DNA of 41,858 nucleotides. Source: Albibeggiatoa sp964388965 (GTDB taxonomy: Bacteria > Pseudomonadota > Gammaproteobacteria > Beggiatoales > Beggiatoaceae). The stretch is from assembly GCA_964388965.1 (NCBI GenBank), contig CAYMCP010000025.1, positions 1 to 41,858 of the forward strand. Reading direction: 5' to 3'. This document shows positions 26,657-36,035 of this stretch, in pieces. The position numbers were made by a program, and so were the translations under genes. Each line of letters opens with the position of its first letter. Positions within the stretch are counted from its first letter, which is position 1. Below the pieces are notes generated by a model. That model worked only from the letters and a program-made list of their open reading frames with translations, had not been told where the DNA came from and made no database searches.

Positions 26657-27787
26657 ATGCCTCGTGATTATTATGAAGTTTTAGATGTTCCAAAAAATGT
26701 CAGTGGCGATGAGCTGAGAAAAGCTTACCGTCGTCTTGCTATGAAATATCATCCAGATCGCAATCCAGATAACGCGGAATCTGAAGAAAAATTTAAGGAA
26801 ATACAGGCGGCGTACAGTGTACTATCTGATCCGCAGAAGCGAGCAGCTTATGATCAATTTGGACATGCAGGTGTAGACCCGTCTATGGGAGCCGGCGCGA
26901 GTGGATTTAGTGGCGGCTTCGATTTTGGTGATATTTTTGAGAGTGTGTTCGGTGGTGCTGCCGCAGGCGCAGGTCGGCGTGGTGGTTCTCGTGTTTATCG
27001 CGGTTCAGATTTGCGCTATGATTTGACTTTATCGCTAGAGGAAGCTGTTGCAGGTACAGAGCAAAAATTACGCATTCCAACCCAATTAACCTGTCCAATG
27101 TGTAATGGCTCTGGCGCAAAACCGGGCACGAGTCCGCAAACGTGTTCACGTTGTGGTGGTGTGGGTCAAGTGCGGATGACGCAAGGCTTTTTTTCTATTC
27201 AGCAGACTTGTCCTAGCTGTCACGGTACGGGTAAAGTGATTCCAGAGCCTTGTCCTAATTGTCATGGCTCAGGTCGGGTACAAGATTATAAAACGTTGTC
27301 AGTTAAAATTCCGGCGGGTGTGGATAATGGTGATCGAATCCGTTTGTCTAATGAGGGTGAAGCGGGTGTAAATGGTGGTCCACCGGGTGATTTGTATGTA
27401 CAAATAACGGTAAAACCTCATCCTATTTTTACTCGTGAAGATAGTGATTTATCTTGTGAAGTACCGATTAGTATTGTTACAGCAGCATTAGGCGGTGAGT
27501 TGGAAGTGCCTACTTTGGACGGTAGAGTATTACTAAAAATCCCTCCTGAAACCCAAACTGATAAAATCTTTAGAATACGTGGAAAAGGTGTTAAACCAGT
27601 ACGTGGTGGTGCAACAGGTGACTTATTGTGCCGGGTGATTGTGGAAACGCCCGTGAATTTGACCAATGAGCAAAAAGACATCTTGCGCCAATTTGAGCAC
27701 AGTTTGCGCGATACGAGTCACAAACATCAGCCAAAAGAAGGGTCATGGCTTGATAGTGTTAAGAAATTCTGGCAGGACATTTTGTAG
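26657..27787 (+). CDS. dnaJ: Chaperone protein DnaJ
   Basis: A full-length class A (type I) Hsp40 of 376 residues that delivers unfolded clients to DnaK and stimulates its ATPase. The J domain carries HPD (32-34), followed by a Gly/Phe-rich linker (about 75-115), four zinc motifs CPMCNGSG (146), CSRCGGVG (163), CPSCHGTG (185) and CPNCHGSG (199), and the two beta-rich C-terminal domains ending in a short dimerisation tail. The ATG at 26657 begins the standard N-terminus PRDYYEVL; no strong ribosome site is visible. dnaK and grpE, usual upstream neighbours, are absent: upstream are repeats and the scaffold gap, so the cluster may be split here or misjoined. I saw no heat-shock promoter or CIRCE element. 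Confidence 0.97.
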   Translation: MPRDYYEVLDVPKNVSGDELRKAYRRLAMKYHPDRNPDNAESEEKFKEIQAAYSVLSDPQKRAAYDQFGHAGVDPSMGAGASGFSGGFDFGDIFESVFGGAAAGAGRRGGSRVYRGSDLRYDLTLSLEEAVAGTEQKLRIPTQLTCPMCNGSGAKPGTSPQTCSRCGGVGQVRMTQGFFSIQQTCPSCHGTGKVIPEPCPNCHGSGRVQDYKTLSVKIPAGVDNGDRIRLSNEGEAGVNGGPPGDLYVQITVKPHPIFTREDSDLSCEVPISIVTAALGGELEVPTLDGRVLLKIPPETQTDKIFRIRGKGVKPVRGGATGDLLCRVIVETPVNLTNEQKDILRQFEHSLRDTSHKHQPKEGSWLDSVKKFWQDIL

Positions 27788-27819
27788 TGTGGAGATTGTT
27801 TGTCAGTTGACTGTAGAAT

Positions 27820-27849
27820 GCCCGTAACGTTTTGTTATTTATTACGGGC
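27820..27849. terminator. Hairpin downstream of dnaJ
   Basis: GCCCGTAA (27820-27827) pairs with TTACGGGC (27842-27849) around a 14-base AT-rich loop, 33 bases after the dnaJ stop. Only a short T-rich stretch follows, so this may act with the second hairpin at 27877-27900. Confidence 0.55.
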
Positions 27850-27876
27850 TTAGATTAATTTCACTCATTTTCAGTC

Positions 27877-27900
27877 GCTAGGAGATAATCCTAGCATTTT
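27877..27900. terminator. Second hairpin between convergent dnaJ and the beta-helix gene
   Basis: GCTAGGA (27877-27883) and TCCTAGC (27889-27895) form a seven-pair stem with a five-base loop, followed by ATTTT. It lies 18 bases beyond the 3' end of the convergent beta-helix gene and can serve either direction. Confidence 0.55.
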
Positions 27901-27912
27901 GTGGCTGAGCAA

Positions 27913-30672
27913 TTAATTTGCAAAATCAATTACCATAATACCTAAACCTGTTACACCATTTTCTGAGCTAAGTGTCGTCGTGTAGTGACCGGGTTCAAAG
28001 CTCATTAAGGTTGCCGCATCGGTATGAGATAGATGATTGTTGATATTTTCAATCGTTCCATTCACTTCGTCGCGCCAACTTGACACAGATTTTAAGCGAT
28101 TGCCACTGACTTGGTTGATTTGTGGGTCGAAATAAATACTACCAATATCCAATTTGCTATCGATGAATGTATCGGGCGTTTGACCTAGAGCATAACCTTC
28201 AATACGTGCTGTTTGACGGAGATTGCCGTATACGCTAAAGCCTGCAATTGCGTCATCCGCGCCGCCACTGACGTAGCCACGTCCACTGACACTACCAAAA
28301 TGTAGCACGTTATCCAGTAATGTGACGCTAACTAAAGCCACCCCTGAATCAATTTCATTATTTGGACTCATGCACATTGTCACCGTGTAAGCACCTTCAG
28401 CTAAACGAACTAATAATGCTGCATCAGTTTGTTTTTCTGGTTTTAATGATGATGGAATATTTTGCGAATTAGGGTCTAATTCCCAAGCATCATTTTTAGT
28501 GATAGGCACGCCACGCAAAATGCCGTCGCTACCAAGTACAGTCCTACTCAGAATAATTTTAGGGTTAGTACCTTGTTCTAGGTCTAATGCGCGAATAAAT
28601 ACGGTTTCAGAGCCTATGCCTTGCAAAATGAATCCTGCAACAACAACATCATTTGGATGTGGGAAAGCATTTAGATAGCAAGCATTTTTGCCCTGAATTT
28701 TGGCACGGATGCTAAAGCTATTAACATAAACTGCGCTTGTTGAACCTGTATCACCTGTACCGTCTCCACTTGCTGTACCGTTTGTACTTGTATCGGTGTT
28801 TTTGTCGGTTTCTGGGGCTACATAGTTTGGGTCGCCGTAAAATATGGCTTGACAATTACGCGAACCATTCATGATGACTTTACTGTCTGAACAATCTGAA
28901 TGACCGCCCCAAGAGTCGAATATCAAGCCGACTGGTGCTGTGGTGGTGAGCGTTATTTTTGTACCTCGTTTGAATGAACCACTACAATGACCTTCACCCT
29001 TATTACAATCAATCGCTTTGCCTTCAATGTCTTTTTTGTCGCTGGTGACATGTCCGTTGGCTGAGGCAATATTTAATTTGTAATAATCAGATTGAGGAGG
29101 AGGGACACTAAAACTACTACCTGAACTTGTGTCATTACTGGTTGAACCTGAATTAACGCTGTCAATAATGGCTTGTAGTGCAGCCCAACTGCTAATACCA
29201 CTACCACCTGCCGCTTTAATTGCAGCTTGATATTGTGCAAATTTACTGGAGTCCACATTTTTTAATTGATTAGTGCCAGTCAGTTGATCAATGGCAAGAT
29301 TATCAGAGCCATTTGCAAAACTTTGTATTTTTTGGAGGTTCGTTGTATCAACAATTTTTTGTAGCTCGCCAGCATCAATGGTTACTCCTGCATTTTTGGC
29401 TGCAACGATAGCCGCTTTGTACGCCTCTAAATTAGCAGCAGAAACATTGCTTGCTCCAGCATTGCTCAGATCATTGATAGTAATATCCTTAGTCAAATCA
29501 GTCGGATCAGCTGCATAGGCTTGGATAACACCTATCGCTGTTTTTCCAGCATTTGTATTCTCTACTATTTTCTTCAAGGCAGCTTCGTCAGGTACTTCGC
29601 TCGCGTCCTCGACTGCTGTTTTATAGCCTTCTAGGTTAGCATCACTAACAAGGTTTTTATCATCATCACTAGTAAAAGCATCCTTAATTTCATCCGTGCT
29701 TAGTTGACTGGCATCATCTGCTTTTGCATATCCGTCAATTTGCACGAGTGTGGACATTTGACAACTCTTATAAGCTGCGGTGATGGTGCTAGCTGTGATA
29801 GTCATTCCGGAAGTATCGCCGACAAGATCGTTTGGTTGCAATTTGTAAAGATTGCCAGTGAGTTGACTGTTTTCGATGGTAACGGCTGTAGTATTATTCG
29901 ACACAATACCACCACCGCAGAGTGTACTTTTGTTATTTATGATTTTTGAGTTATTTTTAACTACTATCACGCCATTGGTGAAATTCCGTATACCGCCACC
30001 ATTTCCATTATATGCCAAATTACCAGATATTTCCGTATTATCAATGATAAGTGTACCATGATTATAAATAGCCCCACCATGTTTAGAAGCGTTGTCTACA
30101 ACCTTGCAATTTTTTAATGTCAGAGTAATACTTGCGTCGCTACCTTTGTAAATAGCTCCACCAGTATTGTCATCTTGCCCATGCCGTAAGGTAATATTTT
30201 CAATGGTGACTATGGCATTAGCAGCGGCAATCTTGAATACTCGTTTATCGCCTGTGTAGGGACCAGTATCACTAGGCTTAGTAGCTGAACCCTCGATAAT
30301 GGTATCGGCAGGGCTTGCTGTTGCACCCACAATAGAAAGTGTTTCTGCAAAATTAACTTCAAGCTGACCGTTTGTTAAGGTGTAAGTACCTGCGGGGACT
30401 TGAATTATATGATCAGCATCGTAGGTACAACCATTGTAATTTTCGCCTTTTTTAACCGCGATAATTGCCTCACGTATAGAACAATCAGAGTTATCAGTAT
30501 CTTCATCAGTCGTAGTATTCACAGCAATAACTGCCCAACTCACATTAGGCGCAGTGATACCCATAACAATAAATAAAATTAAAACTAAAATGGGGATTCG
30601 TAATAGTTGGGAGTAGGCAGATGGATTGAAACATATTTTTCCCCCACCTAAACAATAAGTTGAGTAACGCAT
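27913..30672 (-). CDS. Secreted beta-helix surface protein with CSLREA-type N-terminus and internal helical repeats
   Basis: A 919-residue exported protein. The signal peptide hydrophobic core (about 24-42) ends near SWA. A CSLREA-type segment (NTTTDEDTDNSDCSIREAI, around 52-68) opens a right-handed parallel beta-helix (to about 300) with repeated GGAIYN/GGGIRN turns. Residues about 309-510 are three helical repeats of about 65 residues with the pattern ANLEAYKAAI...LQKIVDTTN. A Cys-containing beta domain follows (FDSWGGHSDC, NCQAIFYGD, similar to divergent InlB-type repeats), then a Ser/Thr/Gly/Asp linker, and two beta-sandwich-like modules to the end. No LPxTG or autotransporter barrel is visible. 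GAGAGGG lies a few bases before the ATG. It resembles adhesins or extracellular scaffold proteins; the ligand is unknown. The opposing dnaJ shares the terminator region. Confidence 0.8.
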   Translation of the reverse strand: MRYSTYCLGGGKICFNPSAYSQLLRIPILVLILFIVMGITAPNVSWAVIAVNTTTDEDTDNSDCSIREAIIAVKKGENYNGCTYDADHIIQVPAGTYTLTNGQLEVNFAETLSIVGATASPADTIIEGSATKPSDTGPYTGDKRVFKIAAANAIVTIENITLRHGQDDNTGGAIYKGSDASITLTLKNCKVVDNASKHGGAIYNHGTLIIDNTEISGNLAYNGNGGGIRNFTNGVIVVKNNSKIINNKSTLCGGGIVSNNTTAVTIENSQLTGNLYKLQPNDLVGDTSGMTITASTITAAYKSCQMSTLVQIDGYAKADDASQLSTDEIKDAFTSDDDKNLVSDANLEGYKTAVEDASEVPDEAALKKIVENTNAGKTAIGVIQAYAADPTDLTKDITINDLSNAGASNVSAANLEAYKAAIVAAKNAGVTIDAGELQKIVDTTNLQKIQSFANGSDNLAIDQLTGTNQLKNVDSSKFAQYQAAIKAAGGSGISSWAALQAIIDSVNSGSTSNDTSSGSSFSVPPPQSDYYKLNIASANGHVTSDKKDIEGKAIDCNKGEGHCSGSFKRGTKITLTTTAPVGLIFDSWGGHSDCSDSKVIMNGSRNCQAIFYGDPNYVAPETDKNTDTSTNGTASGDGTGDTGSTSAVYVNSFSIRAKIQGKNACYLNAFPHPNDVVVAGFILQGIGSETVFIRALDLEQGTNPKIILSRTVLGSDGILRGVPITKNDAWELDPNSQNIPSSLKPEKQTDAALLVRLAEGAYTVTMCMSPNNEIDSGVALVSVTLLDNVLHFGSVSGRGYVSGGADDAIAGFSVYGNLRQTARIEGYALGQTPDTFIDSKLDIGSIYFDPQINQVSGNRLKSVSSWRDEVNGTIENINNHLSHTDAATLMSFEPGHYTTTLSSENGVTGLGIMVIDFAN

Positions 30673-30843
30673 TTAAAAACCCTCTCGAAAATTGTGCAAA
30701 ACAATAAACACTCTACCAAATTCCATTATTTTTAATGTTGGTCATTAAGTGATATTATGCAAGGAATATTCCACTTGTCTTCTAATATAGCATCAACACA
30801 AGGAAAATCAAGCAAATACACCTTTATACACATCATTTTTTTG

Positions 30844-32682
30844 TTATTCGACGGTGACAGATTTTGCTAAATTGCGCGGCTGATCCACGTCCGTGCCTTT
30901 GATTAATGCGACGTGGTAAGCTAATAATTGTAAAGGAATTGTATACACAAAAGGCGATAAAATATCATCTATTTCGCCCAACTCTACCACTTGAATATAG
31001 TCTGACATTTGCATAACAGCTCGATGATTGGCAAACACCAGCAAATGACCACCACGCGCATGAACTTCTTGTAAATTTGACTTTAATTTTTCTTGTAACG
31101 CATCATTCGGCGCGACCGCTACTACTGGCATATTCCCGTCCACCAAAGCCAAAGGACCATGTTTTAACTCACCCGCCGGATAAGCTTCAGCGTGAATATA
31201 CGAAATTTCCTTTAATTTCAAAGCACCTTCCATCGCAATCGGATAATGCACGCCACGTCCCAAAAATAACGCATGATGTTTATCCGCAAATAATTCCGCT
31301 AATTGCTTAATCTGTGGATTTAATATATCAATCGTATGTTTAATGAGCTGTGGTAATGAATTGAGCGATTTTAAAACCTGTATTTCAAACTCTGTCCGCC
31401 GATTGTGATAACGACCTAAAACTAATGTCAATAACAATAAACCCATTAATTGAGTCGAAAAAGCCTTAGTCGAAGCAACACCAATTTCAGGTCCCGCGTG
31501 CGTCATGAGCACTAAATCCGTCTCACGCACTAAAGAACTCTCTGGCACATTACAAATCGCTAAACTCGCACCAAATCCCAAACTTTTTGCTTCGCGCAAA
31601 GCCGCTAACGTATCAGTCGTTTCGCCAGATTGCGACAAAGCAACAACTAAGGTTTCTGAATTCGCCAATGGTTGCCGATAACGAAACTCACTTGCTACCT
31701 CAACATTACAAGGTAAACGCGCCAATGACTCTATCCAATATTTTGCAACTAATCCCGCATGATAACTCGTCCCACAAGCAATAATTTGCACCGCCTTTAC
31801 ATGAGGAAAAATCTGCATTGCTTTTGTACCAAATGCCGCCTCAAGTACCTTATTCTGACTAACACGTCCCGTCAACGTATCGTGTAGGGCTTGTGGCTGC
31901 TCAAAAATCTCTTTAAGCATGTAATGTCGATAGATACCACGTTCAACCGCGTCTAACTGTAACTGACTTTGATACAATTGGCGTTGCACTATCTGACCAG
32001 ATAAATTAGTAATTTCCACATTATCGCGCTGTAAACGTACAATATCGCCATCTTCTAAAAAAATCATGCGCTGAGTCACAGGAATTAATGCCGCCACATC
32101 TGATGCAATAAAATTTTCCCCAATTCCCAAACCAATCACTAAAGGACTACCATACCGCGCCGCTAACAACGTTGCATTATCCAATTGACTGATAATTGCT
32201 AGCGCGTAAGAACCTTCTAATAGTTGTAACGTTTTTTTGAATGCAGATAACAAATCTTTTTCAGAACGTAGAAAATAATGGATTTGATGCGCAATGACTT
32301 CCGTGTCCGTTTCAGAGGAAAATTCATAACCGCGTTGCTCTAAATTAGCGCGTAATTCAACATGATTTTCAATAATTCCATTGTGTACAATTGCAATCGT
32401 ATCACGCGAAATGTGAGGATGAGCGTTTTCCTTACTCGGTTTACCATGTGTCGCCCAGCGCGTATGCGCAATGCCAGTAGACGAACAAAGCGAAGTTTGA
32501 TGCAATACCTCAGCTAAAACACTGACTTTACCTTGTACCCGTTGTCTTTCTAAACTATTCGACTGAAAATCAATAACGGCAACACCTGCGGAGTCATAAC
32601 CTCGATACTCCAAACGCTTTAAACCCTCTAGTAAAATAGGCACAACATCACGTTCAGCAACACCACCAATAATACCGCACAT
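30844..32682 (-). CDS. glmS: Glutamine--fructose-6-phosphate aminotransferase (isomerizing)
   Basis: Makes glucosamine 6-phosphate from fructose 6-phosphate and glutamine, the entry step to UDP-GlcNAc for peptidoglycan and LPS. The 612-residue length is standard. The N-terminal Ntn glutaminase starts MCGIIGG with catalytic C2 and includes EYRGYDSAG and HTRWATHG. Two SIS sugar-isomerase domains follow, with CGTSYHAG, LSQSGET and LKLKEISYIHAEAYPAGELKHGP, and the chain ends in DVDQPRNLAKSVTVE as in the family. glmU, a common neighbour, is not present. The gene is followed by the beta-helix gene after 171 bases; no glmS ribozyme was recognised in the short leader. Confidence 0.97.
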   Translation of the reverse strand: MCGIIGGVAERDVVPILLEGLKRLEYRGYDSAGVAVIDFQSNSLERQRVQGKVSVLAEVLHQTSLCSSTGIAHTRWATHGKPSKENAHPHISRDTIAIVHNGIIENHVELRANLEQRGYEFSSETDTEVIAHQIHYFLRSEKDLLSAFKKTLQLLEGSYALAIISQLDNATLLAARYGSPLVIGLGIGENFIASDVAALIPVTQRMIFLEDGDIVRLQRDNVEITNLSGQIVQRQLYQSQLQLDAVERGIYRHYMLKEIFEQPQALHDTLTGRVSQNKVLEAAFGTKAMQIFPHVKAVQIIACGTSYHAGLVAKYWIESLARLPCNVEVASEFRYRQPLANSETLVVALSQSGETTDTLAALREAKSLGFGASLAICNVPESSLVRETDLVLMTHAGPEIGVASTKAFSTQLMGLLLLTLVLGRYHNRRTEFEIQVLKSLNSLPQLIKHTIDILNPQIKQLAELFADKHHALFLGRGVHYPIAMEGALKLKEISYIHAEAYPAGELKHGPLALVDGNMPVVAVAPNDALQEKLKSNLQEVHARGGHLLVFANHRAVMQMSDYIQVVELGEIDDILSPFVYTIPLQLLAYHVALIKGTDVDQPRNLAKSVTVE

Positions 32683-32846
32683 AAAACGCTATCCTTAAAT
32701 AATGTCTACAATATCGCGCATTGTAACTGATTTTAACTTGCGTTAGGCAAATAGCAGTGTCTTAGCATTTTGGTATGTTCTGAAATAAAATGAATAAAAT
32801 AAGCTTTGCCTGTTGCGCTTATATCCCTGTTCTGAAAGACCGCGTT

Positions 32847-33893
32847 TTACCCGCTATTGGATAACATCGCCATTTTTTCAGTAGTTGGATTTTCCACAAC
32901 CCCTTTTTCAGTCACAATTGCATCTATCAACTCAGCAGGTGTCACATCAAATACCGGATTCCAAGCATTCGCACCTGTTGCAGCAATCATTTTCCCGCCA
33001 ATACTCAATACCTCTGCTGCCTCACGTTGTTCAATTTCAATAGCATCACCATTAGACAACTGATAATCTACAGTAGACATCGGCGCGACAACCATAAATT
33101 TTACGCCATGCTGACGTGCCAAAACCGCCAAACTATACGTGCCAATTTTATTTGCCACATCGCCATTTGCCGTAATCCGATCAGAACCCACTACAACCCA
33201 ATCCACTTTACCTTGACGCATTAACGTAGCCGCTGCACCCTCAACTAACAAAGTCACGGGAATGTTATCTTGTACCAACTCCCACGCTGTTAAACGCGCA
33301 CCCTGCATCCAAGGACGAGTTTCATCGGCATATACTGCCGTCACTTTCCCATTTGCATAACCGCTACGAATGACACCCAATGCCGTACCATAACCACCTG
33401 TTGCCAAAGAACCCGTATTACAATGCGTCAATACCCGACAATTTTTGCTGAATAATGCTGCACCCAACTCGCCCATGTTGCGATTAGCCGCAATATCTTC
33501 CTCATGAATACGCTGCGCTTTGGCTAATAAAACAGGCTCTGGATCACCCTGAATTTGATCAAACAACCCTTTCATAATGTCCAACGCCCAAACCAAATTT
33601 ACCGCAGTCGGACGTGCTTTTGCCAAAATATCCAAATCAGCCACAATCTCAGCTTGCCAATTCGTAGGATTTTTCGCATACGCAGCACGTGCCGCCAATA
33701 CCACACCAAATGCGGCTGTCACTCCAATTGCGGGCGCACCACGCACAACCATATCTTTAATTGCCTGTGCGGTTTCGGCGGCAGTTTCCAAAGTCAATAA
33801 ACTTTCATCAAACGGCAACTTACGTTGATCCAAAAGTTTAAGTACATCATCTTGCCAAATAACGGCACGGATAGTATCGTATTGCTGAATCAT
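32847..33893 (-). CDS. mtnA: S-methyl-5-thioribose-1-phosphate isomerase
   Basis: Converts methylthioribose 1-phosphate to methylthioribulose 1-phosphate in the methionine salvage pathway. With the start at 33893 the protein has 348 residues, matching MtnA. Motifs: RGAPAIG from R51, HCNTGSLATGGYGTALG with catalytic C158, ETRPWMQGARLTAWEL, and GSDRITANGD with catalytic D238 (equivalent to Cys160/Asp240 in B. subtilis). An in-frame ATG at 34007 would add 38 atypical residues and overlap the divergent gene, so I rejected it. No other mtn gene is in the window. It reads toward glmS across a 164-base gap and may be separately transcribed. Confidence 0.95.
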   Translation of the reverse strand: MIQQYDTIRAVIWQDDVLKLLDQRKLPFDESLLTLETAAETAQAIKDMVVRGAPAIGVTAAFGVVLAARAAYAKNPTNWQAEIVADLDILAKARPTAVNLVWALDIMKGLFDQIQGDPEPVLLAKAQRIHEEDIAANRNMGELGAALFSKNCRVLTHCNTGSLATGGYGTALGVIRSGYANGKVTAVYADETRPWMQGARLTAWELVQDNIPVTLLVEGAAATLMRQGKVDWVVVGSDRITANGDVANKIGTYSLAVLARQHGVKFMVVAPMSTVDYQLSNGDAIEIEQREAAEVLSIGGKMIAATGANAWNPVFDVTPAELIDAIVTEKGVVENPTTEKMAMLSNSG

Positions 33894-33997
33894 AATTGTT
33901 TGATTGATTGTTGTGAAAAGAAGGTGCATTTTAACGTATTTTGTTATCATAATGCGTCGAAAACCTATAATTAACAACTTACGTGGGCACAAAGCTG

Positions 33998-35272
33998 ATG
34001 AACACAATTATTGATGCAGAACGTCAACGCTTTATTTCTGTTGATTTACAAGAGATTATAGACGACTTATCTCAAACACCGGGCTGGTCGGAAGAACAAA
34101 GAAAGGCTTTTCAGAGTTTTTGTCACGTATTTGCTGCTCTATATCACTATAAATTTAAAAATCAATTGGATGAAATTAAACGCGCTTATCAGCCTTTTAA
34201 TCCAGACATCGATGTAATCACTAAAAAAGATTATACTTTACAAGACTATCAGCAATTACGTCATTTATTGATTAAAAATGTAAAATCATTGCTTAATCAA
34301 GCAAACTACGAAGCATTAAGTATAGAAGACCTCAACTTAGCAATGACTGAAGCCTCACCTTACGGGGTTAATGTGAGCATTAATTTAGACGATTATGCAG
34401 ATGTGTTGGTTTATTATCGTGGTGCAGCTACTAAAATTGAATATCGTCGAAATTGGAAAACATTATTTTTATTTAAAACTAAATTTGAAATTCCCATTTA
34501 TAAGCGATTATTTTTACTACTTAATTTTAAAACAAAAGTGCAACGTGTACGCGAATTGATGCAAGAACAGCCTCACCTGTCTGAGAAACAAGCAATTCAA
34601 AAACTAAAACGTTTCTATTCTAGGGACTTAGAAAGCACAGCGGAGATTGGAAAACACATTTTTGTGAAATTATTTAAAAATATTCCGCGTTATGACCTAG
34701 AAATGCTATTTCCAAACCAGAAAATCCATTTTAAACCATTTGATAAACTGAAAATCGCAGTAACAAGTAGCGGTGGCGTTATTGGTGGGTCAATCGCTTT
34801 TTTAAGTAAAATGAGTTTAATTGCAAGCAATCCGATTGGTTTTTTACTCGCACTTTTTGGGTTTGTCGCCGTGATTGTGCGCCAAATCATGAACATATTT
34901 AATCATCAAACTAAGTACATGATGGTATTATCAAAAAATTTGTATTTTCACAACTTAGATAACAATTTTGGTGTATTTGGACATTTGAACAATTTAGCTG
35001 AAGATGAAGAATGCAAAGAGGCTATATTAGCGTATTATTTCCTATTTACCCAACCTGATAAATTGTGGACAGTCGCCGAATTAGATAAAATTATTGAACA
35101 ACATTTACATGAAAAATACAATATTAATATTGATTTTGAAGTCGATGACGGAGTTAAAAAATTAATCACAGAGCAACTTTTAACTTCCGAAGACGGCGTA
35201 CTTAAAGCGGTAGACCTAAACACCGCATGTCAACGTTTAGATACACAATGGGATGATTTTTTTTCCTTTTAA
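33998..35272 (+). CDS. DUF3754 / TMEM143-family membrane protein
   Basis: A 424-residue protein that I assign to DUF3754, the family that includes eukaryotic TMEM143, on its overall pattern: an N-terminal helical region, a central YYRGAATKIEYRRNWKTLF followed by FEIPIYKRLFLLLNFK, then IFVKLFKNIPRYDLEMLFP, and two membrane segments near KIAVTSSGGVIGGSIAFL and NPIGFLLALFGFVAVIV. The C-terminal 100 residues look soluble and winged-helix-like (TVAELDKIIEQ...). Function is unknown in bacteria. An in-frame GTG at 33983 is possible, but the ATG at 33998 reads straight into the helical N-terminus. It is divergent from mtnA with a 104-base gap. Confidence 0.8.
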   Translation: MNTIIDAERQRFISVDLQEIIDDLSQTPGWSEEQRKAFQSFCHVFAALYHYKFKNQLDEIKRAYQPFNPDIDVITKKDYTLQDYQQLRHLLIKNVKSLLNQANYEALSIEDLNLAMTEASPYGVNVSINLDDYADVLVYYRGAATKIEYRRNWKTLFLFKTKFEIPIYKRLFLLLNFKTKVQRVRELMQEQPHLSEKQAIQKLKRFYSRDLESTAEIGKHIFVKLFKNIPRYDLEMLFPNQKIHFKPFDKLKIAVTSSGGVIGGSIAFLSKMSLIASNPIGFLLALFGFVAVIVRQIMNIFNHQTKYMMVLSKNLYFHNLDNNFGVFGHLNNLAEDEECKEAILAYYFLFTQPDKLWTVAELDKIIEQHLHEKYNINIDFEVDDGVKKLITEQLLTSEDGVLKAVDLNTACQRLDTQWDDFFSF

Positions 35273-35353
35273 ATCAAAGCGATTCCTGTAGAATTCATCT
35301 GAAATCTATAATTATTTTTACCATTAAGACACAGCGTATCCAAGAAAGTAAGC

Positions 35354-35383
35354 TTGCATTATTAGCTCACAGTCTTTTACAAT
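35354..35383 (+). promoter_or_regulatory. Probable sigma70 promoter of rnfA
   Basis: TTGCAT (35354-35359) and TACAAT (35378-35383) are 18 bases apart, predicting a start near 35390 and a leader of about 25 bases before the rnfA ATG. This supports rnfA being its own transcription unit. Confidence 0.45.
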
Positions 35384-35413
35384 GCGCTCAACTCAGTATT
35401 GATTACCAAACCT

Positions 35414-35992
35414 ATGACCGAATATGTATTAATTTTTATCAGCACAGTGCTCGTCAATAATTTTGTTTTAGTCAAATTTTTAGGCTTATGCCCATTTATG
35501 AGCGTATCAAGCAAATTAGAAACAGCAACGGGTATGGGGTTAGCAACGACCTTCGTATTAACGCTTTCATCCATCAGCAGCTATTTAGTCAACCAATACT
35601 TGCTTACGCCGCTTGAGTTGGAATTTTTACGCACAATTGCTTTTATTTTAATTATTGCAAGTGTCGTTCAATTTACTGAAATGGTCGTACACAAAACTAG
35701 CCCAATGTTATACCAAATGTTAGGGATTTTTTTACCTTTAATTACAACCAATTGTGCAGTGCTTGGCGTAGCATTATTAAACGTTCAACAAGAACACGGT
35801 TTTATTGCCTCAGCGGTATATGGATTTGGCGCGGCAATAGGATTTTCTCTAGTGTTGGTACTATTTGCGGCGATTCGTGAGCGTATTATTGCGGCGGATG
35901 TGCCCGAAACATTTCAAGGTGCGCCGATTGCGTTCATTACAGCAGGTATCATGGCATTAGCATTTATGGGCTTCGCAGGCTTAGTAAAATAA
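35414..35992 (+). CDS. rnfA: Rnf electron transport complex subunit A
   Basis: RnfA is a membrane subunit of the Rnf complex, which couples ferredoxin and NAD+ redox chemistry to Na+ or H+ movement. The 192-residue length and start MTEYVLIFISTVLVNNF are typical. Six membrane helices are visible. C26 (LGLCPFM) and C114 (TTNCAVLG) are the conserved cysteines that, with RnfE, hold a membrane [2Fe-2S] centre. I chose the ATG at 35414; an in-frame TTG at 35399 adds five non-family residues. Normally rnfA heads an rnfABCDGE operon. Here it is followed after 43 bases by a convergent kinase gene, so the rest must be elsewhere. NqrE is a relative, but the sequence fits RnfA better. Confidence 0.92.
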   Translation: MTEYVLIFISTVLVNNFVLVKFLGLCPFMSVSSKLETATGMGLATTFVLTLSSISSYLVNQYLLTPLELEFLRTIAFILIIASVVQFTEMVVHKTSPMLYQMLGIFLPLITTNCAVLGVALLNVQQEHGFIASAVYGFGAAIGFSLVLVLFAAIRERIIAADVPETFQGAPIAFITAGIMALAFMGFAGLVK

Positions 35993-36035
35993 AAATTTTA
36001 TTGCGGCTTAATCGAAAAAAATTAATTTTTTTAAT

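Noticed and set aside
30673..32846. Possible glmS ribozyme or other riboswitch around glmS
   Set aside because: The glmS leader is short and shows no conserved ribozyme core; that ribozyme is mainly found in Firmicutes.
33894..34007. An extended N-terminus for mtnA
   Set aside because: The added 38 residues do not belong to the family and would overlap the divergent DUF3754 gene.
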